From Gaiellasilicea sp963811885 (GTDB taxonomy: Bacteria > Actinomycetota > Thermoleophilia > Gaiellales > Gaiellaceae): a DNA stretch of 64,000 nucleotides. The notes beneath the pieces are model-generated. The model made no database searches. It saw nothing but the letters and a program-made list of their open reading frames with translations, and was not told where the DNA came from. The translations under genes and the position numbers were made by a program. Location: positions 496,001 to 560,000 of the forward strand of contig CAWETB010000015.1 in NCBI GenBank assembly GCA_963811885.1, given 5' to 3'. This document shows, piece after piece, positions 7,653 through 15,185 of this stretch (within the stretch, counting starts at the first letter, position 1; every line of letters starts with the position of its first letter).

Positions 7653-8129
7653 TTAGAGTCGGCGGAACCCGCAATGAAGGAGGCCGTTATGCCTTTCGCA
7701 CGAGTCGTGTCCTTCGATGGCGTCAGCGCGGAACGCATCGCGGAAATGCAGGGCGAGATGGAGAACAGCGACCAGCCAGACGACGTGCCGGCGAAGGAGC
7801 TCATCGTCCTCCACGATCCGGAAGCGGCTCAAGTCAGTCAGGACGCGCAGGGCCGAGTCAGGACGTCTGGGGAGCGCTTGTAGCGCGGCCGCAGCGAGCT
7901 GCACGTCGTCCATCGAAAGATCGTCCGACTCGAGCGAGAGCCGCCCGAGCCACCGCGTCGCCGCTTTGCCGTACTTCGGTGAGTCCTCGGCGGCGTACAG
8001 AGCGAGCAAGCCAAGCGCGTCCCGCAGTGACAGGAACGCCATCTCCTTCGCGGCGACCTCGGCGCCGAAGATGTGTCGGCGTTCGAGCGCGCGTCGGTAG
8101 CGGGCAAGAGACGATCCTTGAGCGGTCAC
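7653..8129 (-). CDS. conserved hypothetical protein with an aberrant C-terminus
   Basis: 158 codons from a GTG at 8129. The first ~110 residues look like a real helical protein (ARYRRALERRHIFGAEVAAK, LSLRDALGLLALYAAEDSPK, LSMDDVQLAAAALQALPRR). After about residue 115 the sequence becomes the antisense of the small gene at 7689 and loses protein character (HHVVWL-type runs, CERHNGLLHCGF). The natural stop has therefore probably been lost where the two converging genes were joined. The family is not recognised; it resembles short actinobacterial proteins of unknown function. Confidence 0.5.
   Translation of the reverse strand: MTAQGSSLARYRRALERRHIFGAEVAAKEMAFLSLRDALGLLALYAAEDSPKYGKAATRWLGRLSLESDDLSMDDVQLAAAALQALPRRPDSALRVLTDLSRFRIVEDDELLRRHVVWLVAVLHLALHFRDAFRADAIEGHDSCERHNGLLHCGFRRL
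7689..7883 (+). pseudogene. small conserved protein, truncated at its 3' end
   Basis: The ATG at 7689 has an excellent ribosome binding site (GAAGGAGG, 6 nt upstream), so it is preferred over 7674. MPFARVVSFDGVSAERIAEM and PAKELIVLHDPEA follow a family of roughly 90-residue actinobacterial proteins with a ferredoxin-like (ABM/dimeric barrel) pattern. After LHDPEA (about 7830) the frame runs into the antisense of the minus-strand gene and ends 14 codons later, so the second half of the expected domain is missing. Confidence 0.5.
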
Positions 8130-8374
8130 GAACAGATGTTCTCATGATCTTGCGTGAGCACCCGGCAAGACGTGGAACGGCTGCGGATTGCGCTGCGACA
8201 TCCGCAAGGCCAGGGACGTCCGAGCGAAGGCCCGCGTCCACGCACGTGGGGGCATACGTGAACGCGAGCCCTTCGCGGAAGGACGAGGCCGCTCACGCCC
8301 TTGTCATCGAGGGTACCGACCGCCTGGGGGCCGACGTCATGACGCAAATGGGTCGATCCGCGAGTCTCGGCGCC
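8130..8374. other. 245 bp intergenic, no gene seen
   Basis: Neither strand shows a protein-like frame. The stretch lies between the upstream end of the minus-strand gene at 8129 and the stop of the 34-residue minus-strand ORF, so it may hold the promoter for the 8129 gene. Confidence 0.4.
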
Positions 8375-8479
8375 CTAGCTCAGGACGGTGACGGCCATGA
8401 TCGCGATCGCGAGCGCGATCAGCACGCAGACAACCGCCCAGACGGCGACCAAGAACCACCCCAGCGGCAACGGCCTCAT
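8375..8479 (-). CDS. 34-aa single-span membrane microprotein
   Basis: ATG at 8479 to TAG at 8375. The protein is MRPLPLGWFLVAVWA, then an unbroken hydrophobic run (VVCVLIALAIAIMAVTVLS). That is one transmembrane helix with a short basic N-terminus and no C-terminal tail. Very small single-helix proteins are common regulators or subunits of membrane complexes, but no partner is evident. The reading is supported by composition only; there is no clear ribosome binding site. Confidence 0.4.
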   Translation of the reverse strand: MRPLPLGWFLVAVWAVVCVLIALAIAIMAVTVLS

Positions 8480-8578
8480 ACCTGGTAAGAGGCTCGACGA
8501 GCCTTCGATCCTTTCCCGCGCGACGGCGGCACGCGAAATATCCCTCAGAAAGGAGTAGAAATCGGCCGATTGGGCCAG

Positions 8579-8584
8579 TAGGAT
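8579..8584 (+). promoter_or_regulatory. -10 element TAGGAT for the GH99-like gene
   Basis: TAGGAT ends 9 nt before the TTG at 8594, supporting that unusual start codon and a near-leaderless transcript. Confidence 0.5.
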
Positions 8585-8593
8585 CCGCCGACG

Positions 8594-9586
8594 TTGAGGC
8601 TCCTGCGGCTAGCCCTTGTCCTCGTCCTGGCCGCGTGTGCCTGGCCTGCGGCTGGAATCTCGAACCAGCTCGAGCCGAGAGCGGCGGCGCCGTCGGCGCG
8701 GGTCGGGATCTTCTACTACCCCTGGTTCGCGACCCCGAAGAACGACGGGCGCTACCTGCACTGGCAGCAGGGCGGGGTGCAGCCGCCGACGGACGTGGCG
8801 TCGAGCTTCTTCCCGGTGCGCGGCGTGTACTCGTCCGCCGATGCGCTCGTCGTCGACGCGCAGATGGCGGAGATCGCGAGCGCCGGAATCGGGGTCGTGA
8901 TCACCTCCTGGTGGGGGCGCGACTCGCGGGAGGACCGACGGCTGCCGCAGCTGCTCGGGGCCGCTCGGCGGCACGGGTTGTCGGTCGCTGCGCACATCGA
9001 GCCGTACCGGGGCCGCACGGTCGCCTCGACCGAGGCCGACATCGCCTACCTGCGCGGGCTCGGAATAACGGATGTCTATATCTGGGCATCCGCCCAGCTC
9101 CCCGACGCCGAGTGGGCCGAGATGAACTCGCGGGTGGAGGGTGTCCGCGTCTTCGCGAACACGAACCTGGCCGGCCGGGCGGCGGCGGGCCACTTCGACG
9201 GGCTCTACACCTACGACGTTCTGCTCTTCGACGGCGGCCTCTTCCCGCGCCTCTGCCGCCAGGCGCGGCGCCTGCACCTTCTCTGCGCGCCGTCCGTCGG
9301 TCCCGGCTACGACGCCCGGCGCGCGACGGCCGACCTGAGGGTGAAGCCGCGTCGCGACGGCGCCCGCTACGACGGGATGTGGCGCGGAGCCGTTCGAGGG
9401 CGGGCGGACCTGGTCACGGTCACGAGCTACAACGAGTGGCACGAGGGCACGCAGATCGAGCCGGCTCGCGGCAACCGGAGCGGCTACGAGTCGTACGACG
9501 GCGCGTGGGGCCTGTACGGGGCTGCGGCCGAGACCGCGTATCTCGATCGCACGGCGTACTGGGTGGGCCGGCTCACCCGCGGCTGA
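8594..9586 (+). CDS. secreted glycoside hydrolase family 99-like protein
   Basis: A 330-residue protein with a signal peptide (RLLRLALVLVLAACAWPAAG), where the Cys at 15 also allows a lipoprotein reading. The mature domain begins VGIFYYPWFATP, and IASAGIGVVITSWWGRDSRE, AAHIEPYRGRT (Glu136) and SYNEWHEGTQIEPA (residues 278-291) are hallmarks of GH99 endo-alpha-mannosidase/mannanase TIM barrels, where the EWHE and IEP segments line the active site. Length and order fit the family. It would act outside the cytoplasm on alpha-mannose-containing glycans; the exact substrate is unknown. The TTG start is chosen from the leader and the -10 element. No polysaccharide genes are adjacent. Confidence 0.85.
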   Translation: MRLLRLALVLVLAACAWPAAGISNQLEPRAAAPSARVGIFYYPWFATPKNDGRYLHWQQGGVQPPTDVASSFFPVRGVYSSADALVVDAQMAEIASAGIGVVITSWWGRDSREDRRLPQLLGAARRHGLSVAAHIEPYRGRTVASTEADIAYLRGLGITDVYIWASAQLPDAEWAEMNSRVEGVRVFANTNLAGRAAAGHFDGLYTYDVLLFDGGLFPRLCRQARRLHLLCAPSVGPGYDARRATADLRVKPRRDGARYDGMWRGAVRGRADLVTVTSYNEWHEGTQIEPARGNRSGYESYDGAWGLYGAAAETAYLDRTAYWVGRLTRG

Positions 9587-10586
9587 GCACGTCGGCGCAG
9601 CAGCTCGAGACGAGCGCGTCGAACACATCTCCCGCTTCGACGCCTCGCAGCGACTCGTGCTCGAGATCGACTTCGATCTCGGGCCAGGACTCGAGGCCCA
9701 GCGACCGCGCCCCCTCGTCGGCCCCGAAGCAAAGCAGGCGCTCGGCCGAGAAGACACCGCGTCTCCCTGTCTGACGGCGCGCGATCCCCTCGAGCTCCCG
9801 CAGCTCCTCCAACGGGTCGATCCGGACGTTCGAGTCCGATCCGATCGAGAGCGGGATGCCGCGGTGCTCGATCCGTGCGGCCGGGAGAAAGCCGTCCGCG
9901 AGGTCGGCCTCGGTCGTCAGGCAGGCGCAGACAGTCGTCCCGCTCGCCGCGAGCAGGTCGAGCTCGGCGCCGTCGGCGTGCGTCGCGTGCACGACCGTGA
10001 CGTGCGGGCCGAGGCACCCGGTGCGGTCGAGCAGCTCGATCGGGCGGCAGCCGTGCTCGGCGATGCACTCCTCGATCTCGCGCGGCTGCTCGCACGCGTG
10101 GATGTGCAGCGGCAGACGCTCGGCCGCCGCATAGCGGCCGATCTCCTCGAGCCAGTCGCGCGGGCACGCACGCACGGAGTGGGGGGCGAGACCGACCCGG
10201 ACGCCATCGTCTCGCAGCGATTCCAGCTGGGCGAGATACTCGGATGAGGATGCCTGGCGCATCCGCGGCAGCCCGCCCCGCGCGTACGCGGCGAGGAGGA
10301 GCACGAGCTCGATTCCCGCCTCCGCGGCGGCCTCCGCGGCCGCTCGTGCCTCGTCGACGCCGAGGTAGTGGAACTCGCCGACCGCGGTGTAGCCCGCGTT
10401 CGTCATCTCGGAGTAGGTGAGCGCGTAGAGCTCGCGCACCGTGGCCGGCGTCTGCCGCTCCGCCTCGGCGAGCATCAGCTCCCGCCACGCCCAGAAGTCG
10501 CCGCCACCGGCCCGGCCGCGCAACGCACGCTGAAACGTGTGCGTGTGTGCGTTGACGAAGCCCGGCAAGGTCAGCGATTCCGGCAT
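9573..10586 (-). CDS. HutF-like N-formimidoylglutamate deiminase (amidohydrolase)
   Basis: A 337-residue metallo-amidohydrolase. Residues 9-24 (GFVNAHTHTFQRALRG) give the HxH metal site and the HTFQRAL signature of HutF, followed by DFWAWRELM. Further ligands lie in LPLHIHACEQPREIEECI, VVHATHADG and SIGSDSNVRIDPLEELR. HutF converts N-formimino-L-glutamate to N-formyl-L-glutamate in histidine breakdown. The protein is about 100 residues shorter than usual, mainly because it starts almost at the metal site and lacks most of the N-terminal beta-sandwich strand set. No other hut gene is nearby, so a related deaminase role is possible. It overlaps the 3' end of the GH99-like gene by 14 bp, tail to tail. 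Confidence 0.75.
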   Translation of the reverse strand: MPESLTLPGFVNAHTHTFQRALRGRAGGGDFWAWRELMLAEAERQTPATVRELYALTYSEMTNAGYTAVGEFHYLGVDEARAAAEAAAEAGIELVLLLAAYARGGLPRMRQASSSEYLAQLESLRDDGVRVGLAPHSVRACPRDWLEEIGRYAAAERLPLHIHACEQPREIEECIAEHGCRPIELLDRTGCLGPHVTVVHATHADGAELDLLAASGTTVCACLTTEADLADGFLPAARIEHRGIPLSIGSDSNVRIDPLEELRELEGIARRQTGRRGVFSAERLLCFGADEGARSLGLESWPEIEVDLEHESLRGVEAGDVFDALVSSCCADVLSRG

Positions 10587-10593
10587 GCGCCGG

Positions 10594-10599
10594 AGCGTA
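10594..10599 (-). promoter_or_regulatory. -10 element TACGCT for the HutF-like gene
   Basis: On the minus strand TACGCT is followed by 7 nt and the ATG at 10586. It argues for this short start rather than the longer open frame reaching 10715. Confidence 0.5.
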
Positions 10600-10703
10600 G
10601 ACTGCTCGCTCTTCCCGTGCTCGAGCCCGATTCCACGCGCGTCGTCCCGACGCACGCCGGCCCGCCCGGCGGCCTCGACAGCCCGCACGCGCTCCAGATT
10701 CTG

Positions 10704-11312
10704 ATGACGGAGCACTGGAGCCTGCTGGCGGCGCGCAGCCTCGGCTACACAGAGGCGATGAGCCGGGCCTCGATCTTCATCGCGGCGCTCTCAGGCTCCG
10801 TGATCGCACTCGCGCTCGTCGGTCAGGCGACGGATTTCGGCGACGGTTTCGTGGCCTTCGCGCTCGTGCTGCTGCCGGTGGTGTACTTCCTCGGCGTCTC
10901 GACCGTCGCCCGGCTCGGGCAGAACAACTACGAGGACGCGGTCTGGATCCAGGGCATGAACCGGATCAGAAATGCCTACCTCGAGCTGGCGCCGGCGCTC
11001 GAGCCGTACTTCGTCACCAGCCACTACGACGACGAGAAGGGAATGATGCAAAGCTCGTTCGCGATGCCGCAGCGACCGTCCCTCCTGCAGCCGTTCCTGT
11101 CCATACCGGGCGTCGTCGCCGTCGTCGACTCGGCGGTCGCGGGAGCGATCGTCGGGATCGCCGCCCTCGGGCTCGGCCTCGGCACCGGCTGGTCACTCGC
11201 GCTCGGCGGTATCGGCTTCGTCTTCTCGCTGACCGGGTTCATCCTCTGGGCGCGGCGCTCGATCGCAACTCACGTCGAGCAGCTCGTCGTCCGCTTCCCG
11301 TCGCCCTCCTGA
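10704..11312 (+). CDS. membrane protein of unknown function (202 aa)
   Basis: A 202-residue protein starting MTEHWSLLAARSLGYTEAMS. Two hydrophobic hairpins are visible: IFIAALSGSVIALALV with FVAFALVLLPVVYFLG near the N-terminus, and VVAVVDSAVAGAIVGIAALG with GGIGFVFSLTGFILW near the C-terminus, separated by a soluble region (NRIRNAYLELAPALEPYFVTSHYDDE). This two-hairpin layout with a conserved MNRIR(N/R)AYLELAP segment occurs in actinobacterial proteins without known function. The ATG at 10704 is the first sensible start. It lies head-to-head with the HutF-like gene. Confidence 0.7.
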   Translation: MTEHWSLLAARSLGYTEAMSRASIFIAALSGSVIALALVGQATDFGDGFVAFALVLLPVVYFLGVSTVARLGQNNYEDAVWIQGMNRIRNAYLELAPALEPYFVTSHYDDEKGMMQSSFAMPQRPSLLQPFLSIPGVVAVVDSAVAGAIVGIAALGLGLGTGWSLALGGIGFVFSLTGFILWARRSIATHVEQLVVRFPSPS

Positions 11313-11326
11313 CACCCGCCGCGCCG

Positions 11327-11332
11327 TATCCT
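11327..11332 (+). promoter_or_regulatory. -10 element TATCCT for the pgsA-like gene
   Basis: TATCCT is followed by 6 nt and then the ATG at 11339; no ribosome binding site is present. Confidence 0.45.
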
Positions 11333-11338
11333 TCGGCA

Positions 11339-11890
11339 ATGGCCGCCTCCCGCGCAGTCTCGGCACCGCTCGCGCAACTGCCGAACGCGCTCACGGTGCT
11401 GCGGCTCGCCCTGATCCCGCTCTTCATCGTCGTCTTCGTCCAGTCGGACGGCTCGAGCTGGGCGGCGGGCTGGATCTTCCTCATCGCCGGTGTCACCGAC
11501 CAGCTCGACGGCTTCCTCGCACGGCGCTGGCACGTCGAGTCGCGCTTCGGCAAGCTCGCCGATCCGCTCGCCGATCGGCTGATGCTCGATGCGGCCGCGA
11601 TCCTGCTCTGGCTCGACGACAAGCTGCCCTGGTACGGCGCGCTGATCATCGTCCTGCGTGACGTCATCCTCGTCGGCGGCTACAGGCTCTTGATGCCCAA
11701 GGGCGTCGAACTGTCCGTGAGCACGCTCGGCAAGGCGGCGACCTGGATCCTCTATCTGTCGCTCGGGATCCTGCTCGTCGTCGGACACAGCACCGAGTGG
11801 CCGCTCTGGCTCTTCTGGATCGGGCTCGGGATGGCGCTCGTCGCCGCTGCGCAATACGTCGTCAAGGCGCGTCGTGAGGTGGCGGCGTGA
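11339..11890 (+). CDS. CDP-alcohol phosphatidyltransferase (PgsA-like)
   Basis: A 183-residue polytopic membrane enzyme. The full family signature D-x2-D-G-x2-A-R-x8-G-x3-D-x3-D is present with D54, D57, G58, A61, R62, G71, D75 and D79. PNALTVLRLALIPLFIV at residues 15-31 is typical of PgsA/phosphatidylglycerophosphate synthases. It would transfer a phosphatidyl group from CDP-diacylglycerol to glycerol-3-phosphate or a similar alcohol in the inner membrane. The gene overlaps the next start by 4 nt (GTGA), so the two are probably translationally coupled. Confidence 0.85.
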   Translation: MAASRAVSAPLAQLPNALTVLRLALIPLFIVVFVQSDGSSWAAGWIFLIAGVTDQLDGFLARRWHVESRFGKLADPLADRLMLDAAAILLWLDDKLPWYGALIIVLRDVILVGGYRLLMPKGVELSVSTLGKAATWILYLSLGILLVVGHSTEWPLWLFWIGLGMALVAAAQYVVKARREVAA

Positions 11891-14412
11891 AGGCCGTCGT
11901 GATGGCGGGTGGGGAGGGGACACGGCTTCGTCCGCTCACCTCGAACCAGCCCAAGCCGATGGTCCCGATCGTCGGCAAGCCGTGTATCGAGCACATCGTC
12001 GAGCTGCTGCGCACCCACGGCATGGACGAGGTCGTCGTCACGCTCGCGTTCATGCCGCAGGCGATCCGCAGCTACTTCGGCGACGGCGAGTCGCTCGGCG
12101 TCAACATCGAGTACTCGGTCGAGGAGCTGCCGCTCGGGACGGCCGGCTCGGTCCGGCTGGCGAGCGAGAAGCTCGACGACACGTTCCTCGTCATCTCCGG
12201 CGACGCGCTCTGCGACGTCGACCTCGGCGCGCTCGTCGACCGGCACAAGGAGACGGGCGCCGCCGTCACGATCGGGCTCAAGTCGGTCGACAACCCGCTC
12301 GAGTTCGGGATCGTCGTCACCGACGACGACGGCAAGGTCGAGCGCTTCCTCGAGAAGCCGTCCTGGGGGCAGGTCTTCTCGGACACGATCAACACCGGCA
12401 TCTACGTGCTCGAGCCCGAGGTGCTGACCCACATCCCGGCCGACGGGCCGTACGACTTCTCGAAAGAGCTCTTCCCGCTCCTGCTCGAGATGGGCCGCCC
12501 GATCTACGGGCACGTGATGGAGGGCTACTGGCAGGACATCGGCAATCTCGACCAGTACCGGCAGGCGAACTTCGACGCGCTCGACGAGACCGTCCGCCTC
12601 AACATCGAGGGAGTGCGGCTGCGCGGCAACGTCTGGATCGGCGAGGGGGCCGACATCCACGACGTCGAGGAGATCGAGGGCCCGGCGTTCATCGGCAACC
12701 ACTGCCGGATCACGCGCGACGCCTCGATCGGGCCGTACACCGTGCTCTCGAACGGCGTCACCCTGCGCGAGCGCGCGCGGACGACGCGCTCCGTGATCGA
12801 CGCGGCGACGCACGTGGGGCGCAGCGCCCTGATCGAGGGCGCGATCCTCGGGCGCGCGTGCGACATCCGCGACCACGTGCGGATCCAGGAGGGCGCGGCG
12901 ATCGGGGACGAGGTCACGATCGGATCCGAGTCGAACATCGCGCCGCACGTCCGCATCTACCCGTACAAGGAGGTCGAGACCGGCTCGCAGGTCTACGAGA
13001 ACCTGATCTGGGAGACGCGTGCGTCGTCGCGCCTGTTCGGCAAGGACGGGGTCTCCGGTCTCGTCAACGTCGACCTCACGCCCGAGACGGCTGCGCGTCT
13101 CGCGACCGCGCTCGGCACGGCGCTCAAGCGCGGCGCGCGCGTCGTCGCGAGCCGCGACTCGGCACCGGGGTGCCGGATGATCAAGCGGGCGATGATCTCG
13201 GGCCTGAACGCGTCCGGCGTCGACGTCGCAGACCTGCGCGTGTCGCCGCCGGCGGTGAGCCGGCACGTCTTGAAGACGCAGGCCTTCGCCGCGGCAGTGC
13301 ACGTCGGCTCGAGCCATCTGGATCCTGAGGCCATCTTCATCCGCATCTACGAGCCGCCCGGGATCCTGCTCACGTCCGGGCTGCAGAAGGAGATCGAGAA
13401 GAACTTCACGCGCCAGGAGCTCCGGCGCGTCGCCGCGGGCGGCGTCGGCTCGGTGTCGTACCCGGCCCGGGTCCGCGAGAGCTACGCCCAGGATCTGCTC
13501 CAGTCGCTCGACGCGGAGGAGATCCGCGCGCGCCACTACCGGATCGTCGTCGACTACGGCTACTCGGCGGCCTCGTTCGTGCTCCCGCTCGTCGTCGGGC
13601 CGCTCGGCGTGGAGGCGATCTCGGCGCATGGCTTCTTCGCCGAGGAGCTGGGCGAGCGCGAGTCGCTGGCACAGGCGATCGGGCATACGAAGCGGCTCGT
13701 GACGGCGATCGGCGCCGACCTCGGCGCAGTCTTCGACCAGTCCGGGGAGCGGCTCTATCTCGTCGACGACCAGGGCCACGAGGTCCCGGTCGACCAGACG
13801 CTCCTGCTCTACGTCCGCCTGCTCGCCGACCGTGGCGTCAAAGGCAAGATCGCGTTCCCGGTCACGGTGACGAACAAGGTCGAAGAGCTGGCCGGCGACG
13901 GGCTCGAGATCGTTCGCACGCCGAACTCGCTCACCGACCTGACCAAAGCGGCCTCGGAGGAGGGGGTCGTCTTCGCCGGCGCGGTCGGCGGCGGCTACGT
14001 CTTCCCGCAGTTCCTGCCGGCGTACGACGCGATCGCAAGCCTCGCGAAGCTGCTCGAGCTGATGGCGCCGACGGGACGGCCGCTCTCGGAGCTGGTCGCG
14101 GAGCTGCCGGCGCCGACGCTGATCCATCGCCGCCTCGCGTGCCCGTGGGCGAAGAAGGGCGTCGTCATGCGCGTCCTCAACGAGCGCCTCGCCGGCCGCG
14201 ACGTCGACCTCACCGACGGGATCAAGCTGATCGACGCCCGCGGCTGGTCGCAGGTGCTGCCCGACCCGGACGAGCCGCTCGTCCACCTCTACGCCGAGGG
14301 CGAGACGACGGAGGCCTCCGAGGAGCTCGAACACGAGCTGCGCGAGCTCGTGGAGGAGATCATGCAGGGAGACGCCGACTCGACGCGAACGTCTGTAGAA
14401 GCCTCAAGCTGA
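11887..14412 (+). CDS. mannose-1-phosphate guanylyltransferase/phosphomannomutase-like fusion with degenerate mutase half
   Basis: An 841-residue fusion. Residues 1-235 are a nucleotidyltransferase (VMAGGEGTRLRPLT, PLGTAGSV, SGDALCDVDLG, INTGIYVLEPEV), followed by left-handed beta-helix hexapeptides (about 250-365: VWIGEGADI, CDIRDHVRI) and a phosphohexomutase-like region (about 375-790). In the mutase half the phosphoserine loop, normally TASHNP, reads HVGSSHLDP (residues 472-480) and the metal loop DGDxDR reads DQSGER (617-622), so phosphotransfer chemistry is unlikely. The N-terminal half should still make an NDP-sugar, probably GDP-mannose. The degenerate half may be regulatory. The C-terminus is a charged helix. 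Confidence 0.85.
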   Translation: MKAVVMAGGEGTRLRPLTSNQPKPMVPIVGKPCIEHIVELLRTHGMDEVVVTLAFMPQAIRSYFGDGESLGVNIEYSVEELPLGTAGSVRLASEKLDDTFLVISGDALCDVDLGALVDRHKETGAAVTIGLKSVDNPLEFGIVVTDDDGKVERFLEKPSWGQVFSDTINTGIYVLEPEVLTHIPADGPYDFSKELFPLLLEMGRPIYGHVMEGYWQDIGNLDQYRQANFDALDETVRLNIEGVRLRGNVWIGEGADIHDVEEIEGPAFIGNHCRITRDASIGPYTVLSNGVTLRERARTTRSVIDAATHVGRSALIEGAILGRACDIRDHVRIQEGAAIGDEVTIGSESNIAPHVRIYPYKEVETGSQVYENLIWETRASSRLFGKDGVSGLVNVDLTPETAARLATALGTALKRGARVVASRDSAPGCRMIKRAMISGLNASGVDVADLRVSPPAVSRHVLKTQAFAAAVHVGSSHLDPEAIFIRIYEPPGILLTSGLQKEIEKNFTRQELRRVAAGGVGSVSYPARVRESYAQDLLQSLDAEEIRARHYRIVVDYGYSAASFVLPLVVGPLGVEAISAHGFFAEELGERESLAQAIGHTKRLVTAIGADLGAVFDQSGERLYLVDDQGHEVPVDQTLLLYVRLLADRGVKGKIAFPVTVTNKVEELAGDGLEIVRTPNSLTDLTKAASEEGVVFAGAVGGGYVFPQFLPAYDAIASLAKLLELMAPTGRPLSELVAELPAPTLIHRRLACPWAKKGVVMRVLNERLAGRDVDLTDGIKLIDARGWSQVLPDPDEPLVHLYAEGETTEASEELEHELRELVEEIMQGDADSTRTSVEASS

Positions 14413-14474
14413 GGTTGACCCCTCCGCGCTCGTGCTGCTTTACTGATCGCTGAGTCATCCACCCGAAAGGTGTC

Positions 14475-14717
14475 ATGGAATCGCTTCCCGATCTCGCCAC
14501 GCTCTCCGACGACGACCTGAAGACGCTCATCGACGAGCTGACGGAGGAGGAGAACGAGGTGTCGTTCCGCCGCCGCCTGCTCCAGGGGCGCATCGACATC
14601 CTCCGCGCGGAGCGCACGGCGCGGCTGAAGGGCAAGGGCGTCTCCGACGTCGACGTCGAGGCGCTGACCGACATCCTCTCCTCGCGGAGCGCGCCCCAGA
14701 CCGACGAGGGCGTGTAG
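14475..14717 (+). CDS. RsiG-like cyclic-di-GMP-binding anti-sigma factor candidate
   Basis: An 80-residue helical protein (LPDLATLSDDDLKTLIDELT then a long charged helix). Residues 26-41 match the cyclic-di-GMP signature described for RsiG, E(X)3S(X)2R(X)3Q(X)3D, at every fixed position: E26, S30, R33, Q37, D41. Streptomyces RsiG has two copies and holds the flagellar-type sigma factor WhiG when loaded with cyclic-di-GMP. A single copy, as here, would need a homodimer, as I recall for deep-branching actinobacteria. The ribosome binding site is weak (GAAAGG). It lies 4 nt before the FHA gene, in a probable operon with FHA and MerR genes. The target sigma factor is not in this window. Confidence 0.75.
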   Translation: MESLPDLATLSDDDLKTLIDELTEEENEVSFRRRLLQGRIDILRAERTARLKGKGVSDVDVEALTDILSSRSAPQTDEGV

Positions 14718-14720
14718 GCA

Positions 14721-15185
14721 TTGAGCCACGTCTACTGTGGCGAGTGTGGCTTCCAGAACCCGGAGGCCTCCAACTACTGCTCGCGCTGCGGCGCGCGCCT
14801 GGAGAAAGGCGAGTCGGGTGAGCAGACCATGACCTTCACACCCGAGGAGATCGCCGAGGATCCCGAGGCGGCGCTGCAGGACATCGGCGGCAAGGGGCCG
14901 GCGCTGGTCGTCCGCGCCGGCGGCGGCAGGGCGGGGGAGAGCTTCTTCCCCTCCGGCGAGCGCACGCTGATCGGCCGCTCGCCCGAGTGCGACGTCTTCC
15001 TCGACGACGTCACCGTCTCGCGCAAGCACGCCGAGCTGCTGCGCGACGGGGAGACGTTCACGATCAGCGACCTCGGCAGCCTCAACGGCACCTTCGTCAA
15101 CAAGAAGCGGATCGAGTCGGCCGAGCTCGAGGACGACGACGAGGTCCAGATCGGCAAGTACCGGCTGACCTTCCTGAGACGATGA
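14721..15185 (+). CDS. zinc-ribbon FHA-domain protein (GarA-like)
   Basis: A 154-residue protein. Residues 6-23 hold a four-Cys zinc ribbon (YCGECG ... YCSRCG; C6, C9, C20, C23). A short linker with threonines 36 and 38 (EQTMTFTPEE) resembles the phosphorylated N-terminal switch of GarA/OdhI. Residues ~70-150 are an FHA domain (ERTLIGRSPECDVFL, TVSRKHAELL, DLGSLNGTFVN), which binds phosphothreonine peptides. In mycobacteria GarA controls 2-oxoglutarate metabolism and is followed by a MerR gene exactly as here. The TTG start lies 3 nt after the rsiG-like stop. The zinc ribbon is an addition relative to classical GarA. Confidence 0.8.
   Translation: MSHVYCGECGFQNPEASNYCSRCGARLEKGESGEQTMTFTPEEIAEDPEAALQDIGGKGPALVVRAGGGRAGESFFPSGERTLIGRSPECDVFLDDVTVSRKHAELLRDGETFTISDLGSLNGTFVNKKRIESAELEDDDEVQIGKYRLTFLRR

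Noticed and set aside
11752..14334. Minus-strand open frame of 860 codons
   Set aside because: Antisense of the guanylyltransferase/mutase fusion; low-complexity Arg/Asp/Val composition.
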